A stretch of DNA of 64,000 bases from contig JAYRMR010000028.1 in the NCBI GenBank assembly GCA_041912595.1, positions 1 to 64,000 on the forward strand, written 5' to 3'. The notes beneath the pieces are model-generated. The model did no database searches, was not told the DNA's origin, and saw only the letters and a list, made by a program, of their open reading frames with translations. Source of the DNA: Roseateles_B sp041912595 (lineage in GTDB: Bacteria > Pseudomonadota > Gammaproteobacteria > Burkholderiales > Burkholderiaceae_C). Positions 8,641-17,362 of this stretch are shown piece by piece. Position 1 is the stretch's first letter; the number at the start of each line of letters is the position of its first letter. A program made the translations under genes and the position numbers.

Positions 8641-10001
8641 GGCTGAGCTCCCGAGGCAGGAGGGGCTGGCGAGGCGGGGGCTGCGGCCGACAAGGCATCA
8701 GCCGCCAGCCGCGCCTGCAGCGTAAAGCGCAAGCCGGGCCGGCCGCCTTCCTCCGGCTGGATGGCGCCAGGCAGCACCTCGCCCCACCCCGGCAGGCGCG
8801 ACAGGGCTTCGGTCACCGCGAGGATCTGGGCCCGATCCTCGGCCTGGCCTTCCAGGCGCAGTTCGCCACGCGAGGCTTGCAGATCCAGGGCCAGCCACGC
8901 GACGCGGGGGCGCTGCTGTTCGTCCAGGGCCGCGGCTTCGACTTGAGCCAGCACGGCCTGCCAGGGCTGCTGCAAGGCCAGGCGAGCCTCCAGCAGGGCC
9001 TTGTGGTCCACGGCGGCCGGCCTGGTGCCCGGGCGGGATGCGATCGCCGGCGCCTGCATCCGGCGTCCTTGCCTCGCCTGCAGGGACGCCAGCGCCTCGC
9101 CAGCGGCCTGCCACTGCGCCCGGGCTTGCCAGGCTTCCTGCGCGGCCAGCCCCAGGCACAGCAGGGCCACGCCCAGCAGGGGCCAGCGCCAGCGCGCCAG
9201 CGGCTGCACTGCGGGCATGAAATCCCCCGTGGCCTCGCCCGGCGCCGGCACAGGCCGGGTCCACAGCAGCGAGCTTGGCTGTTTGACTTCCAGCGGCGTC
9301 AGACAGCGGCAAAGCGCCATCTCCTCCGTCCAGGCCGCCGCTAGGCCATGGCCGGCCAGCAGGATCTCGGTACCGGGGGTCAGGTCTTGCTGCAGAACTT
9401 GCAATCGCTGGCGCAGGGCCTCAGGGCCAGGCGCAGAGAGCCTCAGATGGCGGACCGTCTGCAGCACGCCCGACTGCAACGTCATCCAGCACAGTAGGCC
9501 CTCTTCCACCCAGGCCAGGGCGGCGTGCGGGGCCTGCGCCCACTGCGGCTCCTGCTGGCGGCAGACGGCCAAGCAAGCCAGCGCAGCCGGCCGGGCACTG
9601 CGCACATGGGGCTGCAAGGCAGGCCAGAGCTCTGGCGAGGACAGCGCCCAGGCGCCGCAGCGACGCTGCCCGCCGCGACCTTCGGACCAGGCGGCCAGCG
9701 GCCAGGACTGCGCCTGGACGCCGTGGTAGTGGCTCAACAGCTGCGCGGCATGGTGGCGGATCGCGTCGCTGTCATGCAAGGCAAGGTCGGCGTCGGCCAC
9801 CAGGGGCAGCAGCACCTGTTCGGAGAGCACCAGGTCCAGCTCGCCGGTGTCGGGCAGAGCGTCCGCAGGCGCCCACGGCTCGCCGGTGACGGGATCGAGC
9901 AGGCCCGTAGGCCCCAGCCACAGCGTGCGCCGCGGACGCGAGCTCAGCCAGGGCCGGCGTCCCAGTTGCCTCGCCACGGCCTCGCGGCGAGCCTCACTCA
10001 T
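8637..10001 (-). CDS. GspL/PilM-PilN-like assembly protein
   Basis: 454 residues from the ATG at 10001 (a GTG at 10013 is also in frame). A cytoplasmic domain of about 280 residues is followed by a single membrane span (WPLLGVALLCLGLAAQEAW, about 275-295) and a coiled-coil plus periplasmic domain (VTEALSRLPGWGEVLPGAI), as in GspL or a PilM-PilN fusion. Such proteins connect the ATPase to the platform. The start overlaps the end of the ATPase gene by eight bases. The cytoplasmic domain shows no clear actin-type nucleotide motifs by eye. Confidence 0.72.
   Translation of the reverse strand: MSEARREAVARQLGRRPWLSSRPRRTLWLGPTGLLDPVTGEPWAPADALPDTGELDLVLSEQVLLPLVADADLALHDSDAIRHHAAQLLSHYHGVQAQSWPLAAWSEGRGGQRRCGAWALSSPELWPALQPHVRSARPAALACLAVCRQQEPQWAQAPHAALAWVEEGLLCWMTLQSGVLQTVRHLRLSAPGPEALRQRLQVLQQDLTPGTEILLAGHGLAAAWTEEMALCRCLTPLEVKQPSSLLWTRPVPAPGEATGDFMPAVQPLARWRWPLLGVALLCLGLAAQEAWQARAQWQAAGEALASLQARQGRRMQAPAIASRPGTRPAAVDHKALLEARLALQQPWQAVLAQVEAAALDEQQRPRVAWLALDLQASRGELRLEGQAEDRAQILAVTEALSRLPGWGEVLPGAIQPEEGGRPGLRFTLQARLAADALSAAAPASPAPPASGAQP
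9377..9390 (+). repeat. Dispersed 14-mer GGGTCAGGTCTTGC, copy 2
   Basis: Antisense within the GspL-like gene, encoding QDLTP. Preceded by another G, giving GGGGTCAGG. Confidence 0.8.
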
Positions 10002-11535
10002 CGAGGGTGACACGATCCAGCTCCTCGAACGTACTCTCGCCGCGGCACACCGCCGCCAGGGCCTGCTGGCGCAGGGGCTTCATGCCGCGGCTGCGCGCGG
10101 CTTCCTTGATTTGCGACATGGGCGCCCGGCTGGCGATCAGGTCCCGCAACCCATCGTCCAGGCGCAGCAGCTCGGCCACGGCGCGCCGGCCGCGATAACC
10201 CGTGCCGCGGCAGTGGCCGCAGCCCTCGCCCTTCATGAAGCGGTGCGCCGCCTCACTCAGGCCATGCCGCGCTAGCAGCGCCGCATCCGGCTTCATGGCG
10301 ACGGCGCAATGCCGGCAGTTCAGCCGCATCAGGCGCTGCGCCAGCACGGCGTTGAGGGCGGACACCACGTTGTAGAGGTCCAAGCCCATGTGCATGAAGC
10401 GGCCGATCACGTCGAAGGCGTTGTTGGCGTGGACCGTGGAGAAGACCAGGTGCCCGGTGAGCGCCGCCTGCACGGCGATCTGCGCCGTCTCGGCGTCGCG
10501 GATCTCGCCCACCATCACGCGGTCGGGGTCGTGGCGCAGGATGGAGCGCAGCCCGCGCGAGAAGGTCAGGCCCTTCTTCTCGTTCACCGGGATCTGCACG
10601 ACGCCGGGCAGTTGGTACTCCACCGGGTCTTCGATGGTGATGATCTTGTCCTGGCCGGTGTGGATCTCGGTCAGGGTCGCGTAGAGCGTGGTGGTCTTGC
10701 CCGAGCCAGTGGGCCCGGTCACCAGCAGCATGCCGTGCGGTTGGCGGGCCTGCTGGCGCAGGGCGGCACGCTCGACCTCGCCAAAGCCCAGGGCATCGAG
10801 GCTCAGCGCGCCCTGGTCCTGCTCGATGCGGGCGCGGTCCAGCAGGCGCACCACGGCGTCCTCGCCAAAGACGCTGGGCATGATGGAGAGGCGGAAGTCG
10901 ATCTCCCGTCCGGCATGGCGCAGCTTGAAGCGACCGTCCTGCGGCACGCGACGCTCGCCGATGTCCAGTTCGGCCATCACTTTGAGCCGGGAGACGAGCC
11001 GCTCCGCCAGGGCCGCGCCTTCGACCTGGCGCACCGGCGCCATCACACCATCGATGCGGAAGCGGATCTGTGCACCGCGGGCCGTGCATTCGAGGTGCAC
11101 GTCGCTGGCGCCATCCTGCAGCGCATCGAAGAGCGTAGCGTTGAGCAGGCGCACGGCCGGCGATGCGGTCTCAGCCAGCGCCAGGGCGGACAGCTCCTCC
11201 ACCGCCTCAGCCTGAGCCTCGGCGCCGCCCAGCCCCTCCTCCACGCCGGCCAGCGCCCGGAAATCCGCCGCACCGCTGCCCAGCCAATGGTCCAGGGCGG
11301 CGGCTTCGCAGCGCTGCCAGTCCACGGCCGCCAGCAGCCGCGACTCCAGGCTCTGCAACAGCAAGGCATCGAGCGGCCGGTCCGCCAGCAAGACCAGGCG
11401 CGGTGACTCGGCGCTGCCGCCCTGCGCCAGCACGGCACGCCATCGCTGCGCCTGGGCCTGCGGCCAGCGCTCGAAGTCCAGGTGCCAGGGGCCCTGGGTG
11501 GTGGGCAGGCAGTCCTGCAGATGAAAAGCGCTCAT
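9994..11535 (-). CDS. GspE-like secretion ATPase
   Basis: 513 residues. The central ATPase has Walker A GPTGSGKTTTLYA (about 285), an Asp box around TIEDPVEYQLPG, Walker B with VMVGEIRDAETA and a His box (TGHLVFSTVHANN). A zinc-binding insert of two CxxC pairs (CRHC, CGHC) follows at about 425-465, as in GspE/PilB. The N-terminal 110 residues are poorly conserved. It powers pseudopilus assembly from the cytoplasmic face. It overlaps the GspF gene upstream by four bases and the GspL-like gene downstream by eight. Confidence 0.95.
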   Translation of the reverse strand: MSAFHLQDCLPTTQGPWHLDFERWPQAQAQRWRAVLAQGGSAESPRLVLLADRPLDALLLQSLESRLLAAVDWQRCEAAALDHWLGSGAADFRALAGVEEGLGGAEAQAEAVEELSALALAETASPAVRLLNATLFDALQDGASDVHLECTARGAQIRFRIDGVMAPVRQVEGAALAERLVSRLKVMAELDIGERRVPQDGRFKLRHAGREIDFRLSIMPSVFGEDAVVRLLDRARIEQDQGALSLDALGFGEVERAALRQQARQPHGMLLVTGPTGSGKTTTLYATLTEIHTGQDKIITIEDPVEYQLPGVVQIPVNEKKGLTFSRGLRSILRHDPDRVMVGEIRDAETAQIAVQAALTGHLVFSTVHANNAFDVIGRFMHMGLDLYNVVSALNAVLAQRLMRLNCRHCAVAMKPDAALLARHGLSEAAHRFMKGEGCGHCRGTGYRGRRAVAELLRLDDGLRDLIASRAPMSQIKEAARSRGMKPLRQQALAAVCRGESTFEELDRVTLDE

Positions 11536-12752
11536 TGCACCTGCTCCACCAACTGGAAGATCGGCAGGTACATCAGCACGATGATGCCGCCGATGAGCAC
11601 GCCCATCACCAGCATCAGGGCCGGGTTGATGGCGCGGCTGAGGAACTCGGTGAGGCGCACGGCCTCTTCGTCATGAAAGGCCGCCGCACGTTCCAGCATG
11701 GCGGCCAGCTCGCCGCTGCGCTCGCCCACACGCACCATGCGGCGGGCCACGGGCGTGGCCAGGCCTTGCGCATCCAGGGCCTCCGAGAAGCGCTGGCCTT
11801 CGCCCACCGCCTGGGTCAGGCGCTGGACGGCGTCCTGCCAGGGCCGCGCCATCAGCGGTTGGACGATCTTCAAGGTCTGCAGAGCCGGCACGCCCGCCGA
11901 CAGCAGCATGGCCAGGCTGCGGTAGAAGCGGGCCAGGGCCAACACGCGCAGGCGCGGGCCAATGCCCGGGATCGTCCACAGGCGGGCTTGCAGGGCCGCG
12001 CGCACAGCCGCCGAGCGCAAGGCCAGCACGATCGCCAGCAAGCTACCGCCCAGGCCCAGAGCCACGGCCGTCGGGTGTTCGCCCGTGAACCGCCCGAAAT
12101 GCAGCAGCATCAGCGAGCCCCAGGGCAGATCGGTGCCCAGGCCATCGAGGATGCCGGCAAAGCGCGGCAGCACGAAAAGCAGCAGGAAGAGGATCACGGC
12201 CGAGCCCACGCCCAGCAGCAGGGCCGGGTAGACGCAAGCCGCCACCAGGCGGTCGCGCAGCTGCTGCACCCAGGTCAGATAGCGCCCATGCTGGGCCAGT
12301 GCGGGCGCCAGCTGGCCGCTGCGCTCGTTGGCCGCCACCAGGGCGCAGATCAGCTCGTCAAAGGCGTGGGGCTGCGCACGCAGGGCAGCGCTCAGGGGCT
12401 GGCCGGCCTGGAGGGCTTGCACCACGCGCTCCAGTGCGGACCGCACCGAAGGCTGGGCCTCCTTCTCGCTCAGCGTCTCCAGCGCCTCGACCAGCGACAC
12501 CCCCGAGCCCAGCAGCACCGAAAGCTCCTGGCTGAAAAGCTGCAAGGGGAAGCGCCTGCCGACAGCGCGTGTCGCCACCGCCGGGCTCAGCTCCTGCACC
12601 GAGAGAATGCGCTGCGGACTCACGCCCAGCAGGCCGGCCAGGGCCTGGCGATCGGCCGCCTGCAGCCGCTTCTGCTGTACAGGCGACTGCTCAGGCTGGT
12701 AGCGAACGACGAAATCGGGCATGGAACCAGGCGCGCTCAGCCGAACGTTCAC
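11532..12752 (-). CDS. GspF-like inner-membrane platform protein
   Basis: 406 residues, the usual GspF/PilC length. Two T2SSF domains are visible (ELSVLLGSGVSLVEALETL at about 115; FYRSLAMLLSAGVPALQTL at about 270), with three membrane segments near 170-190, 215-245 and 375-400. It is the polytopic platform around which pseudopilins are extracted from the membrane. The start overlaps gspG by four bases. Confidence 0.95.
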   Translation of the reverse strand: MNVRLSAPGSMPDFVVRYQPEQSPVQQKRLQAADRQALAGLLGVSPQRILSVQELSPAVATRAVGRRFPLQLFSQELSVLLGSGVSLVEALETLSEKEAQPSVRSALERVVQALQAGQPLSAALRAQPHAFDELICALVAANERSGQLAPALAQHGRYLTWVQQLRDRLVAACVYPALLLGVGSAVILFLLLFVLPRFAGILDGLGTDLPWGSLMLLHFGRFTGEHPTAVALGLGGSLLAIVLALRSAAVRAALQARLWTIPGIGPRLRVLALARFYRSLAMLLSAGVPALQTLKIVQPLMARPWQDAVQRLTQAVGEGQRFSEALDAQGLATPVARRMVRVGERSGELAAMLERAAAFHDEEAVRLTEFLSRAINPALMLVMGVLIGGIIVLMYLPIFQLVEQVQ

Positions 12753-13174
12753 CAGCTGGTGATGTCGGCGTCTTCACCTTCCCCGCCGGGGCGGCCGTCG
12801 TGCCCGAAGGACAGGAGGTCGTACTCGCCGTGTTCGCCGGGCGCCTTGTACTGGTACTCATGCCCCCAGGGATCCTTGGGAACCGCCTTGGACAGGTAGG
12901 GGCCGGCCCAGCGGGCCTCGTCCACCGGGTTCTCGCGCAGCGCCTGCAGGCCTGGCTCGCTGGCAGGGTAGTGGCCCGTGTCGATGCGATATTGGTCCAG
13001 TGCCTTCTGCAAGGCATCCAGCTGGGCGCGGGCCACCTTGACCTCGGACTTACCAATCTGCCCAAAGAAGCGCGGACCCACATAGCCCGCCAGCAGGCCG
13101 ATGATGACCATCACCACCAGCAACTCCAGCAGCGTGAACCCCCGCCCGGCAACCGGACTGCGGCAACGACTCAT
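12749..13174 (-). CDS. GspG-like major pseudopilin, first gene of the operon
   Basis: 141 residues from the ATG at 13174, which has a ribosome site (GAGGGAG) six bases upstream; an upstream in-frame start at 13213 lacks one. The leader ends GRG, followed by FTLLELLVVMVIIGLLAGYV with Glu+5. Hallmarks of GspG follow: DQYRIDTGHYPASEPGLQAL, DPWGHEYQYKAPG and DLLSFGHDGRPGGEGEDADI, which are the calcium-binding loop and C-terminus. It is expected to be the main pseudopilus subunit. Confidence 0.96.
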   Translation of the reverse strand: MSRCRSPVAGRGFTLLELLVVMVIIGLLAGYVGPRFFGQIGKSEVKVARAQLDALQKALDQYRIDTGHYPASEPGLQALRENPVDEARWAGPYLSKAVPKDPWGHEYQYKAPGEHGEYDLLSFGHDGRPGGEGEDADITSW

Positions 13175-13495
13175 AGCTCCCTCATCTTCTATCTTGGCCC
13201 TGCGCGGACTCACGGTCCGATCGAGCCTCCCCGGCCCTGCGGCGGCGCTGAGTCAGGCCGCTCTATGTAACGCGCGCAATCGAAAGGCCACCGATTGCCG
13301 CGAGTGGGCGCATGATGCCGTATTGGGGTGCGGCACACAATGGCGCTCATCCGCCACGTAGTGGCTGATCGACGAGTGCCCACCACACCGCGGGCGGCGA
13401 AGCCAGGCCGAATCGCTCTATGAGCATTGCCACAGGCTGCCCGAGTCAGGGTTAATACCCATCTTCAAGCGGGACTTTTTGCATCGAAACCGAGA
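13175..13495. other. Leader of the secretion operon plus an unassigned stretch up to the IS fragment
   Basis: About 320 bases without a recognisable gene. The part next to 13174 must contain the promoter and leader of the ten-gene operon. I could not identify a convincing -35/-10 pair. The IS remnant ends near 13496; no inverted repeat is seen there, so that IS end is missing. Confidence 0.5.
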
Positions 13496-13700
13496 CTACC
13501 CCTGGATGGCCTGCCAGACGCGCCGCACCTGAGGCAGCAACTGCGCATCGCGTTGGGCTCGCAAGGAGCGCAAGGCCGGGCTGCGCTGACACGCGGCGTG
13601 GCGCCAGTACGCCGATGGGGCGACCTGCAAGACGCGGCAGATCGACTCGACCCCAAGCTGCTGACGGTGCTGGTCGATGAAGGCCTTCAGGACTTGATGC
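13496..13700 (-). pseudogene. Truncated IS3 transposase OrfB
   Basis: In the -1 frame relative to OrfA the sequence reads KAFIDQHRQQLGVESICRVL, then VAPSAYWRHAA and a stop after RRVWQAIQG. That is the N-terminal HTH_21-type segment of an IS3 OrfB. The whole DDE catalytic core is absent, so the gene is dead. It is too short and lacks its own start, which is expected because OrfB is made by frameshifting. Confidence 0.88.
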
Positions 13701-14010
13701 GGCGGTCGAGCTCCGCCTGGGCGAAAAACGCGCTGGCCAGCTTCAGAATCTCGTTGGCCTTGCGGAGCTCCCGCACCTCGCGCTCAAGGTCCTTGATGCG
13801 TTGGGCCTCCGCACTCGAGACGCCGTCTCGCTGGCCAGAATCGACTTCGTGCTGCTTGACCCACGTGTGCAAGGTCTGCGGCACGCAGCCAATCTTGCCG
13901 GCGATCGATTCGATGGCCGCCCACTGCGACGGATGCTCGTCACGGTGCTCCAGCACCATGCGCACGGCACGCTCACGCACCTCAGGGGAAAACTTCGGGG
14001 ACTTCTTCAT
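13687..14010 (-). CDS. IS3-family transposase OrfA
   Basis: 107 residues. A helix-turn-helix N-terminus (FSPEVRERAVRMVLEH, WAAIESIAGKIGCVPQTL) is followed by a leucine-zipper-like segment (IKDLEREVRELRKANEILKL) and ends in the typical FFAQAELDRR. OrfA binds the IS ends and is normally fused to OrfB by a -1 frameshift. The ribosome site is modest. It is full length for the family. Confidence 0.95.
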   Translation of the reverse strand: MKKSPKFSPEVRERAVRMVLEHRDEHPSQWAAIESIAGKIGCVPQTLHTWVKQHEVDSGQRDGVSSAEAQRIKDLEREVRELRKANEILKLASAFFAQAELDRRIKS

Positions 14011-14054
14011 GGCCCATTCTCCAGAGTTGGAGCCTCCTCGAAACCCGGGGCGAT

Positions 14055-14171
14055 TCAGACGTGCTGGCCAACACGGAATTCCGAGAGCTCCGAAGGTAGA
14101 GCAATGCGTCCCCCCTTGCGCAGCACACTGGAGTAGTGGCGATACGTCTTGGCTGCGTTTGAAGACTGCAT
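14055..14171 (-). pseudogene. Small frame cut by the IS terminus
   Basis: A 38-residue frame beginning MQSSNAAKTYRHYSSVLRKG reads up to the IS; its stop codon is made by the first three bases of the IS end (14057-14055), so the original gene was probably longer. The segment SSVLRKGGRIALPSEL is mildly reminiscent of AbrB-type DNA-binding hairpins. It starts about 50 bases after the antitoxin-like gene. The function is unknown and it may be a chance frame. Confidence 0.4.
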
Positions 14172-14218
14172 GAAGGTACTCGGCAGACTCCTGAGTGAAC
14201 GGGAGCTAGGTCAATGCG

Positions 14219-14635
14219 CTATGTGCCCGTACCAGACACATGGGATTCGAGATAGAGGGCAACACTCTGCAGGTCATTAAATGTGCCGCTTAGCATCTTG
14301 GCTAGTGCGTCGCAGCCCCCAAAGAGGGGAGCAGAGTTCGGCCGACGTGGCCAGGCGTCAGCTAGCGCTGCATCCGGCAGTAACGTATGCAACGCAGCGT
14401 AGATGTTTATGACAAGGGAAATGCGTTCCAAGGTCTCAGTTGGGAGTCCCTCCGAGATGTGGCCGTCCCGCAATCGACCGAATGTCGACGTCTGCCCGCC
14501 TAGGAGCATCATCTGCTCTTCCGTGTCTAGCCCCCAAGCGTCGGCGATTCGAAAGAACGCCTTCAGCGCGACCTTCGCAGCGCCTTCTGAGTGGATGTCT
14601 ATGGCGGAACCTTCCGCTATCCCAGTGGAGTTCAT
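14219..14635 (-). CDS. MbcA/ParS/Xre-type antitoxin-like protein
   Basis: 138 residues. Family features are FFRIADAWGLDTEEQMMLLGG, a short linker, TLERISLVINIYAALHTLLP, WPRRPNSAPLFGG and a final helix (ALYLESHV): an Xre-like helical part plus the toxin-binding (DUF2384) domain. Such proteins neutralise RES-domain NAD-degrading toxins encoded just downstream. Here no RES gene follows; the space is occupied by a 38-residue remnant and the truncated IS. A good ribosome site (GAGAGGAAG) precedes the ATG at 14635. It is likely an orphan antitoxin or a solitary regulator. Confidence 0.8.
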   Translation of the reverse strand: MNSTGIAEGSAIDIHSEGAAKVALKAFFRIADAWGLDTEEQMMLLGGQTSTFGRLRDGHISEGLPTETLERISLVINIYAALHTLLPDAALADAWPRRPNSAPLFGGCDALAKMLSGTFNDLQSVALYLESHVSGTGT

Positions 14636-14948
14636 GGTTACGGCTTCCTCTCCAGTTCAGGTCGCTTCTCGAATCGCCCCGCCTTCTGGGGAGGCCAGTC
14701 GGTTTAAGTCAGACCTACACTGCCTGACGGGCGAGTTGCTAATAGTAGTTTGTCTCAGCCCCTGCAGGCGGGATGTAGCCGATGAACTCCAGTAGGCGGA
14801 GGTGTTGTGGCAAGAGCCTGCATCCGTGACCTTCAGCTCCCCCGCACTGGGGTCAGGTCTTGCGTCTTGCCCCCGGCTGTTGACGATCACCCAGAATGGA
14901 CCCGGCGCTTGAGGGAGTACCGCCCGGTGGCGAATGGGTCTCCCGCTT
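14636..14948. other. Gene-free region with one copy of the dispersed 14-mer
   Basis: About 310 bases between the zinc-ribbon gene stop and the antitoxin-like start. It holds the antitoxin ribosome site and the GGGTCAGGTCTTGC word at 14850, immediately followed by a second GTCTTGC. I see no match to the transposon right-end sequence, so this is not an obvious left end. Confidence 0.5.
14850..14863 (+). repeat. Dispersed 14-mer, copy 3 (intergenic)
   Basis: The only copy outside a gene, between the zinc-ribbon and antitoxin-like genes; an additional GTCTTGC follows directly. Confidence 0.8.
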
Positions 14949-16388
14949 TCAGGACGCCGGCGATCCCACCGAGGTCAATGCCGGGCGCTTCGGCACCCAG
15001 TACACACTGTCATCCAGTGTCAACTCGATACCGTCCGCGGTGTCGACTGAGGAAGCCGCGGTATGGATTGCCCTGGCTTCGGCAGCCGAGAGATGGTGGA
15101 AGTAGCGCAGGGCAATGACGATCCACCGCTTGTCGACCGGGTGCTGGTCTTGGACCATTGCGGCAATCTGCTTCTCCAATACCTTCCTCGCTGCCAACGC
15201 TGACGGCTTCGGCGGCAGGCGCAGATCCAAGCTGTGCTTTGCCCTGAGAAAGCCCAGGAATGTCGACAAGGCCGCGCGCTGCCCCGGCACCTGTCCCAGG
15301 TACGCCCCCAGGGCTGCCTGTCCAGGCAGTCGGTTGCCCTCCGGATCTTCTTCCTCCAGCAGCGAGATCGCGGGTCTCAAGGCCATCCGAGCCGACTTTG
15401 CTGACAGCTCCCCTGCCGTATGTCGGTTGATCAGCTCAATGGCGAACTCGTCGGCCACCCGGCGGGCCAGCGTGCCCGCCGGCAACCGGGCGACCGCCTC
15501 ACGCACGCGACGCAGATCCGCCGCGTCGCGCTTGTCCTCTTCAGAAAGCGCACTGCCGCCGCGGCTCTCCAGCCACTTCACCGGCAGCTCGTATTGACGC
15601 AACAAGGCGGTTGTGAAGTTCCTGAGCAGGAACTCGCCGGTCCACGGCTCGTCGACCAGTTGGTCTAGTGCCACGAAGAACTGGGCATGCTCGGGAAGCC
15701 GCCGAGTGCGGCGCTCGATGCCCTTCTCGTCTTCCAAAAGCCAAGCGGAAAATGCCAGGAACGCTTCCCTAGCCCGCGGCGTTCTCAGGAGCTCGACGAG
15801 CTGGCCCGAGCTTCGGCCTCCCCTTTCCCGCCAATAGCAGCCGCTGCATCGTTTGCCAAAGCCCGCTGGCATGAGCTTCGAACAGGTTTGGCAGGGAACA
15901 GATCCAAGATCCACGCATGCCTTGCACCGCCACTTCCCATCCATGCCCGGCTCGCACGAGCGGGATCGCCGGCACTCGGCACAAGTGCGGTGATGCTTCG
16001 TCGTGCACCGAGGGCACACCCGCTTCTCTGTCCCTTCCATGACGGCGCGACTCAGCCGTTGTGAGAGCGTCCCGCACGCCTCGCAGGGTTGGGGCTCAAG
16101 GAAATACACGCGGCACGAGTCACAGGCCGGCCCATATTCCGTCATCAAGCCCACCGGTTGCCCCACGCGTTGGCAACGCACACAGGACAGCGCCGTCAGG
16201 CATGCCTGGCAGTGGGGCCGCTCCTCCGACCGAAGCAGCCGCTTGAACATGCCGCACCCGACGCACAGTCGGCGCTTAAACTCGCGGCAATAGCAGCGCT
16301 GGCAGTAGTGGACGCCAGCATGCACGCGGTGTGCCGGTCGCTCCAACGCCTCTTCACAGGCGCCGCAAACTCTTTCCGCCTGGCTCAT
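14949..16388 (-). CDS. Multi-zinc-ribbon protein, fifth gene of the Tn7-like operon
   Basis: 479 residues. The first 200 carry a dense series of CxxC pairs (CGAC, CQRC, CVGC, CQAC, CVRC, CDSC, CEAC, CPRC, CAEC, CKAC, CQTC, CSGC), enough for about six zinc ribbons. The remaining 280 are mostly helical, with no catalytic motif that I recognise. The gene begins at the tniQ stop (ATGA overlap), so it belongs to the transposition operon. TniQ proteins themselves bind zinc, and a dedicated zinc-ribbon partner could contribute to target recognition; that role is inference. It may correspond to accessory genes seen in comM-targeting elements, which I could not verify. Confidence 0.7.
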   Translation of the reverse strand: MSQAERVCGACEEALERPAHRVHAGVHYCQRCYCREFKRRLCVGCGMFKRLLRSEERPHCQACLTALSCVRCQRVGQPVGLMTEYGPACDSCRVYFLEPQPCEACGTLSQRLSRAVMEGTEKRVCPRCTTKHHRTCAECRRSRSCEPGMDGKWRCKACVDLGSVPCQTCSKLMPAGFGKRCSGCYWRERGGRSSGQLVELLRTPRAREAFLAFSAWLLEDEKGIERRTRRLPEHAQFFVALDQLVDEPWTGEFLLRNFTTALLRQYELPVKWLESRGGSALSEEDKRDAADLRRVREAVARLPAGTLARRVADEFAIELINRHTAGELSAKSARMALRPAISLLEEEDPEGNRLPGQAALGAYLGQVPGQRAALSTFLGFLRAKHSLDLRLPPKPSALAARKVLEKQIAAMVQDQHPVDKRWIVIALRYFHHLSAAEARAIHTAASSVDTADGIELTLDDSVYWVPKRPALTSVGSPAS

Positions 16389-17362
16389 GGCAACCCGACC
16401 CGCAAGCGTCGCAACAACCGCACCCAGTCGCCGCGGACCTTGGCTGGCGACCGTGGCGACGGCAGCTTTGCGAGCGCAACAAGCCCCCTCCCTTGCACGT
16501 ATGCCGATGGCGACTTGGCTCGACCCGCCAGCACGTGGCCCTGCTCGAGCCCTTGCATCGCCCGGGAAGCCATCAGCAGGTGCACCACACGTTCACTTGG
16601 CCGCTGAAGCTCCAGCGGCAAGGCACTCAAGCTTGAGGGACGGACGTCAGTTCCAAGCAGGCGGATGCGTCCACCCGCATGGCGGCGTGCAGCACCGAAC
16701 CAAGCCACGGGGTCCAGCACCTCGCCGGCCCAAGCCCCGCCACCCGTGGCAAGTACAGCATCGGCCGCCCGCTGGAGGGCGAGTGCGCCAGTACAGGCCG
16801 GTGCCGTCCTGGCTTCTCGCAGGTCCCCTCGGCAGTTCGCACAAAGCGTCTGCACTCCATCCCGCGCACGGCACCGGTGCGGTTCCACCGGCGCCCGGCA
16901 ATGGCCACAGTGGTCTGCAAGCAAGCCCCGGTGCTGCTCACAGCCAATGTGCCAAGCCAGTCGCCAGCGCCGGCGGAAGTAAGGTTGCGGGTCTTCGACA
17001 AGGCATTGGGGGCAGTACTGCAGGCCGCCGAAGCGGCGCCGGTTCCGCGAGCCTTGGGCCATCACCCACGGCCAACTGGTCTTGCTCTCCACCAAATGAG
17101 GAGCAATGGCGCGGACCACAGGGCGCAACGTCGCCTCCTCGAGCTGGATGCGACAGAGCCCCGACTTCGCCATCAAGACGTCCATGCGGTCCTCGGACAG
17201 CCCTCGGTCAAGATCCCTCGTCCATGCCCGCCAACGAGGCCAGAGCACGCCGGTCAGCACCATCGGGTCGCAGCCTTGTGCCAAGGCAGCCCTCGACAAC
17301 CATGTAGAAAACAACTCGTCTGGCAGCAGGGGGACATGGACCGGCCAAGGCGTGGCGCTCAA
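16385..17362 (-). CDS. tniQ: TniQ-family target-selection protein
   Basis: 325 residues from a TTG start at 17362 that overlaps the tniB stop (TTGA). The reading frame is open further upstream inside tniB, but the first segment with TniQ features is VPLLPDELFSTWLSRAA. A zinc module with CPQC, RRWRLAWHIGCEQH, CGHC and CANC lies at about 125-200. TniQ/TnsD proteins recognise the attachment site and recruit the TnsC filament. With insertion in comM, this protein is the best candidate for recognising comM DNA. It ends with an Arg-rich tail. Confidence 0.88.
   Translation of the reverse strand: MSATPWPVHVPLLPDELFSTWLSRAALAQGCDPMVLTGVLWPRWRAWTRDLDRGLSEDRMDVLMAKSGLCRIQLEEATLRPVVRAIAPHLVESKTSWPWVMAQGSRNRRRFGGLQYCPQCLVEDPQPYFRRRWRLAWHIGCEQHRGLLADHCGHCRAPVEPHRCRARDGVQTLCANCRGDLREARTAPACTGALALQRAADAVLATGGGAWAGEVLDPVAWFGAARRHAGGRIRLLGTDVRPSSLSALPLELQRPSERVVHLLMASRAMQGLEQGHVLAGRAKSPSAYVQGRGLVALAKLPSPRSPAKVRGDWVRLLRRLRVGLP

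Larger units (their letters stand above)
13496..14057 (-). mobile_element. Truncated IS3-family insertion sequence
   Basis: The upstream end of the element is intact: a terminus reading TGAATCGCCCCGGGTTTC on the minus strand begins at 14057 and precedes orfA by about 30 bases. OrfA is complete, but OrfB is cut after about 65 codons, so the downstream end is lost and the element cannot move by itself. The orientation matches the flanking genes. Confidence 0.85.

Noticed and set aside
14055..14171. RES-domain toxin partner of the antitoxin-like gene
   Set aside because: The 38-residue frame has none of the RES features (early Arg, WN..G, Y, E, S), so I did not call a toxin-antitoxin pair.
13175..14948. 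Left end of the Tn7-like element in these spacers
   Set aside because: No sequence resembling TGTGGCGTTTTTTC or the CTAAG repeats, and no comM 5' codons, were seen.
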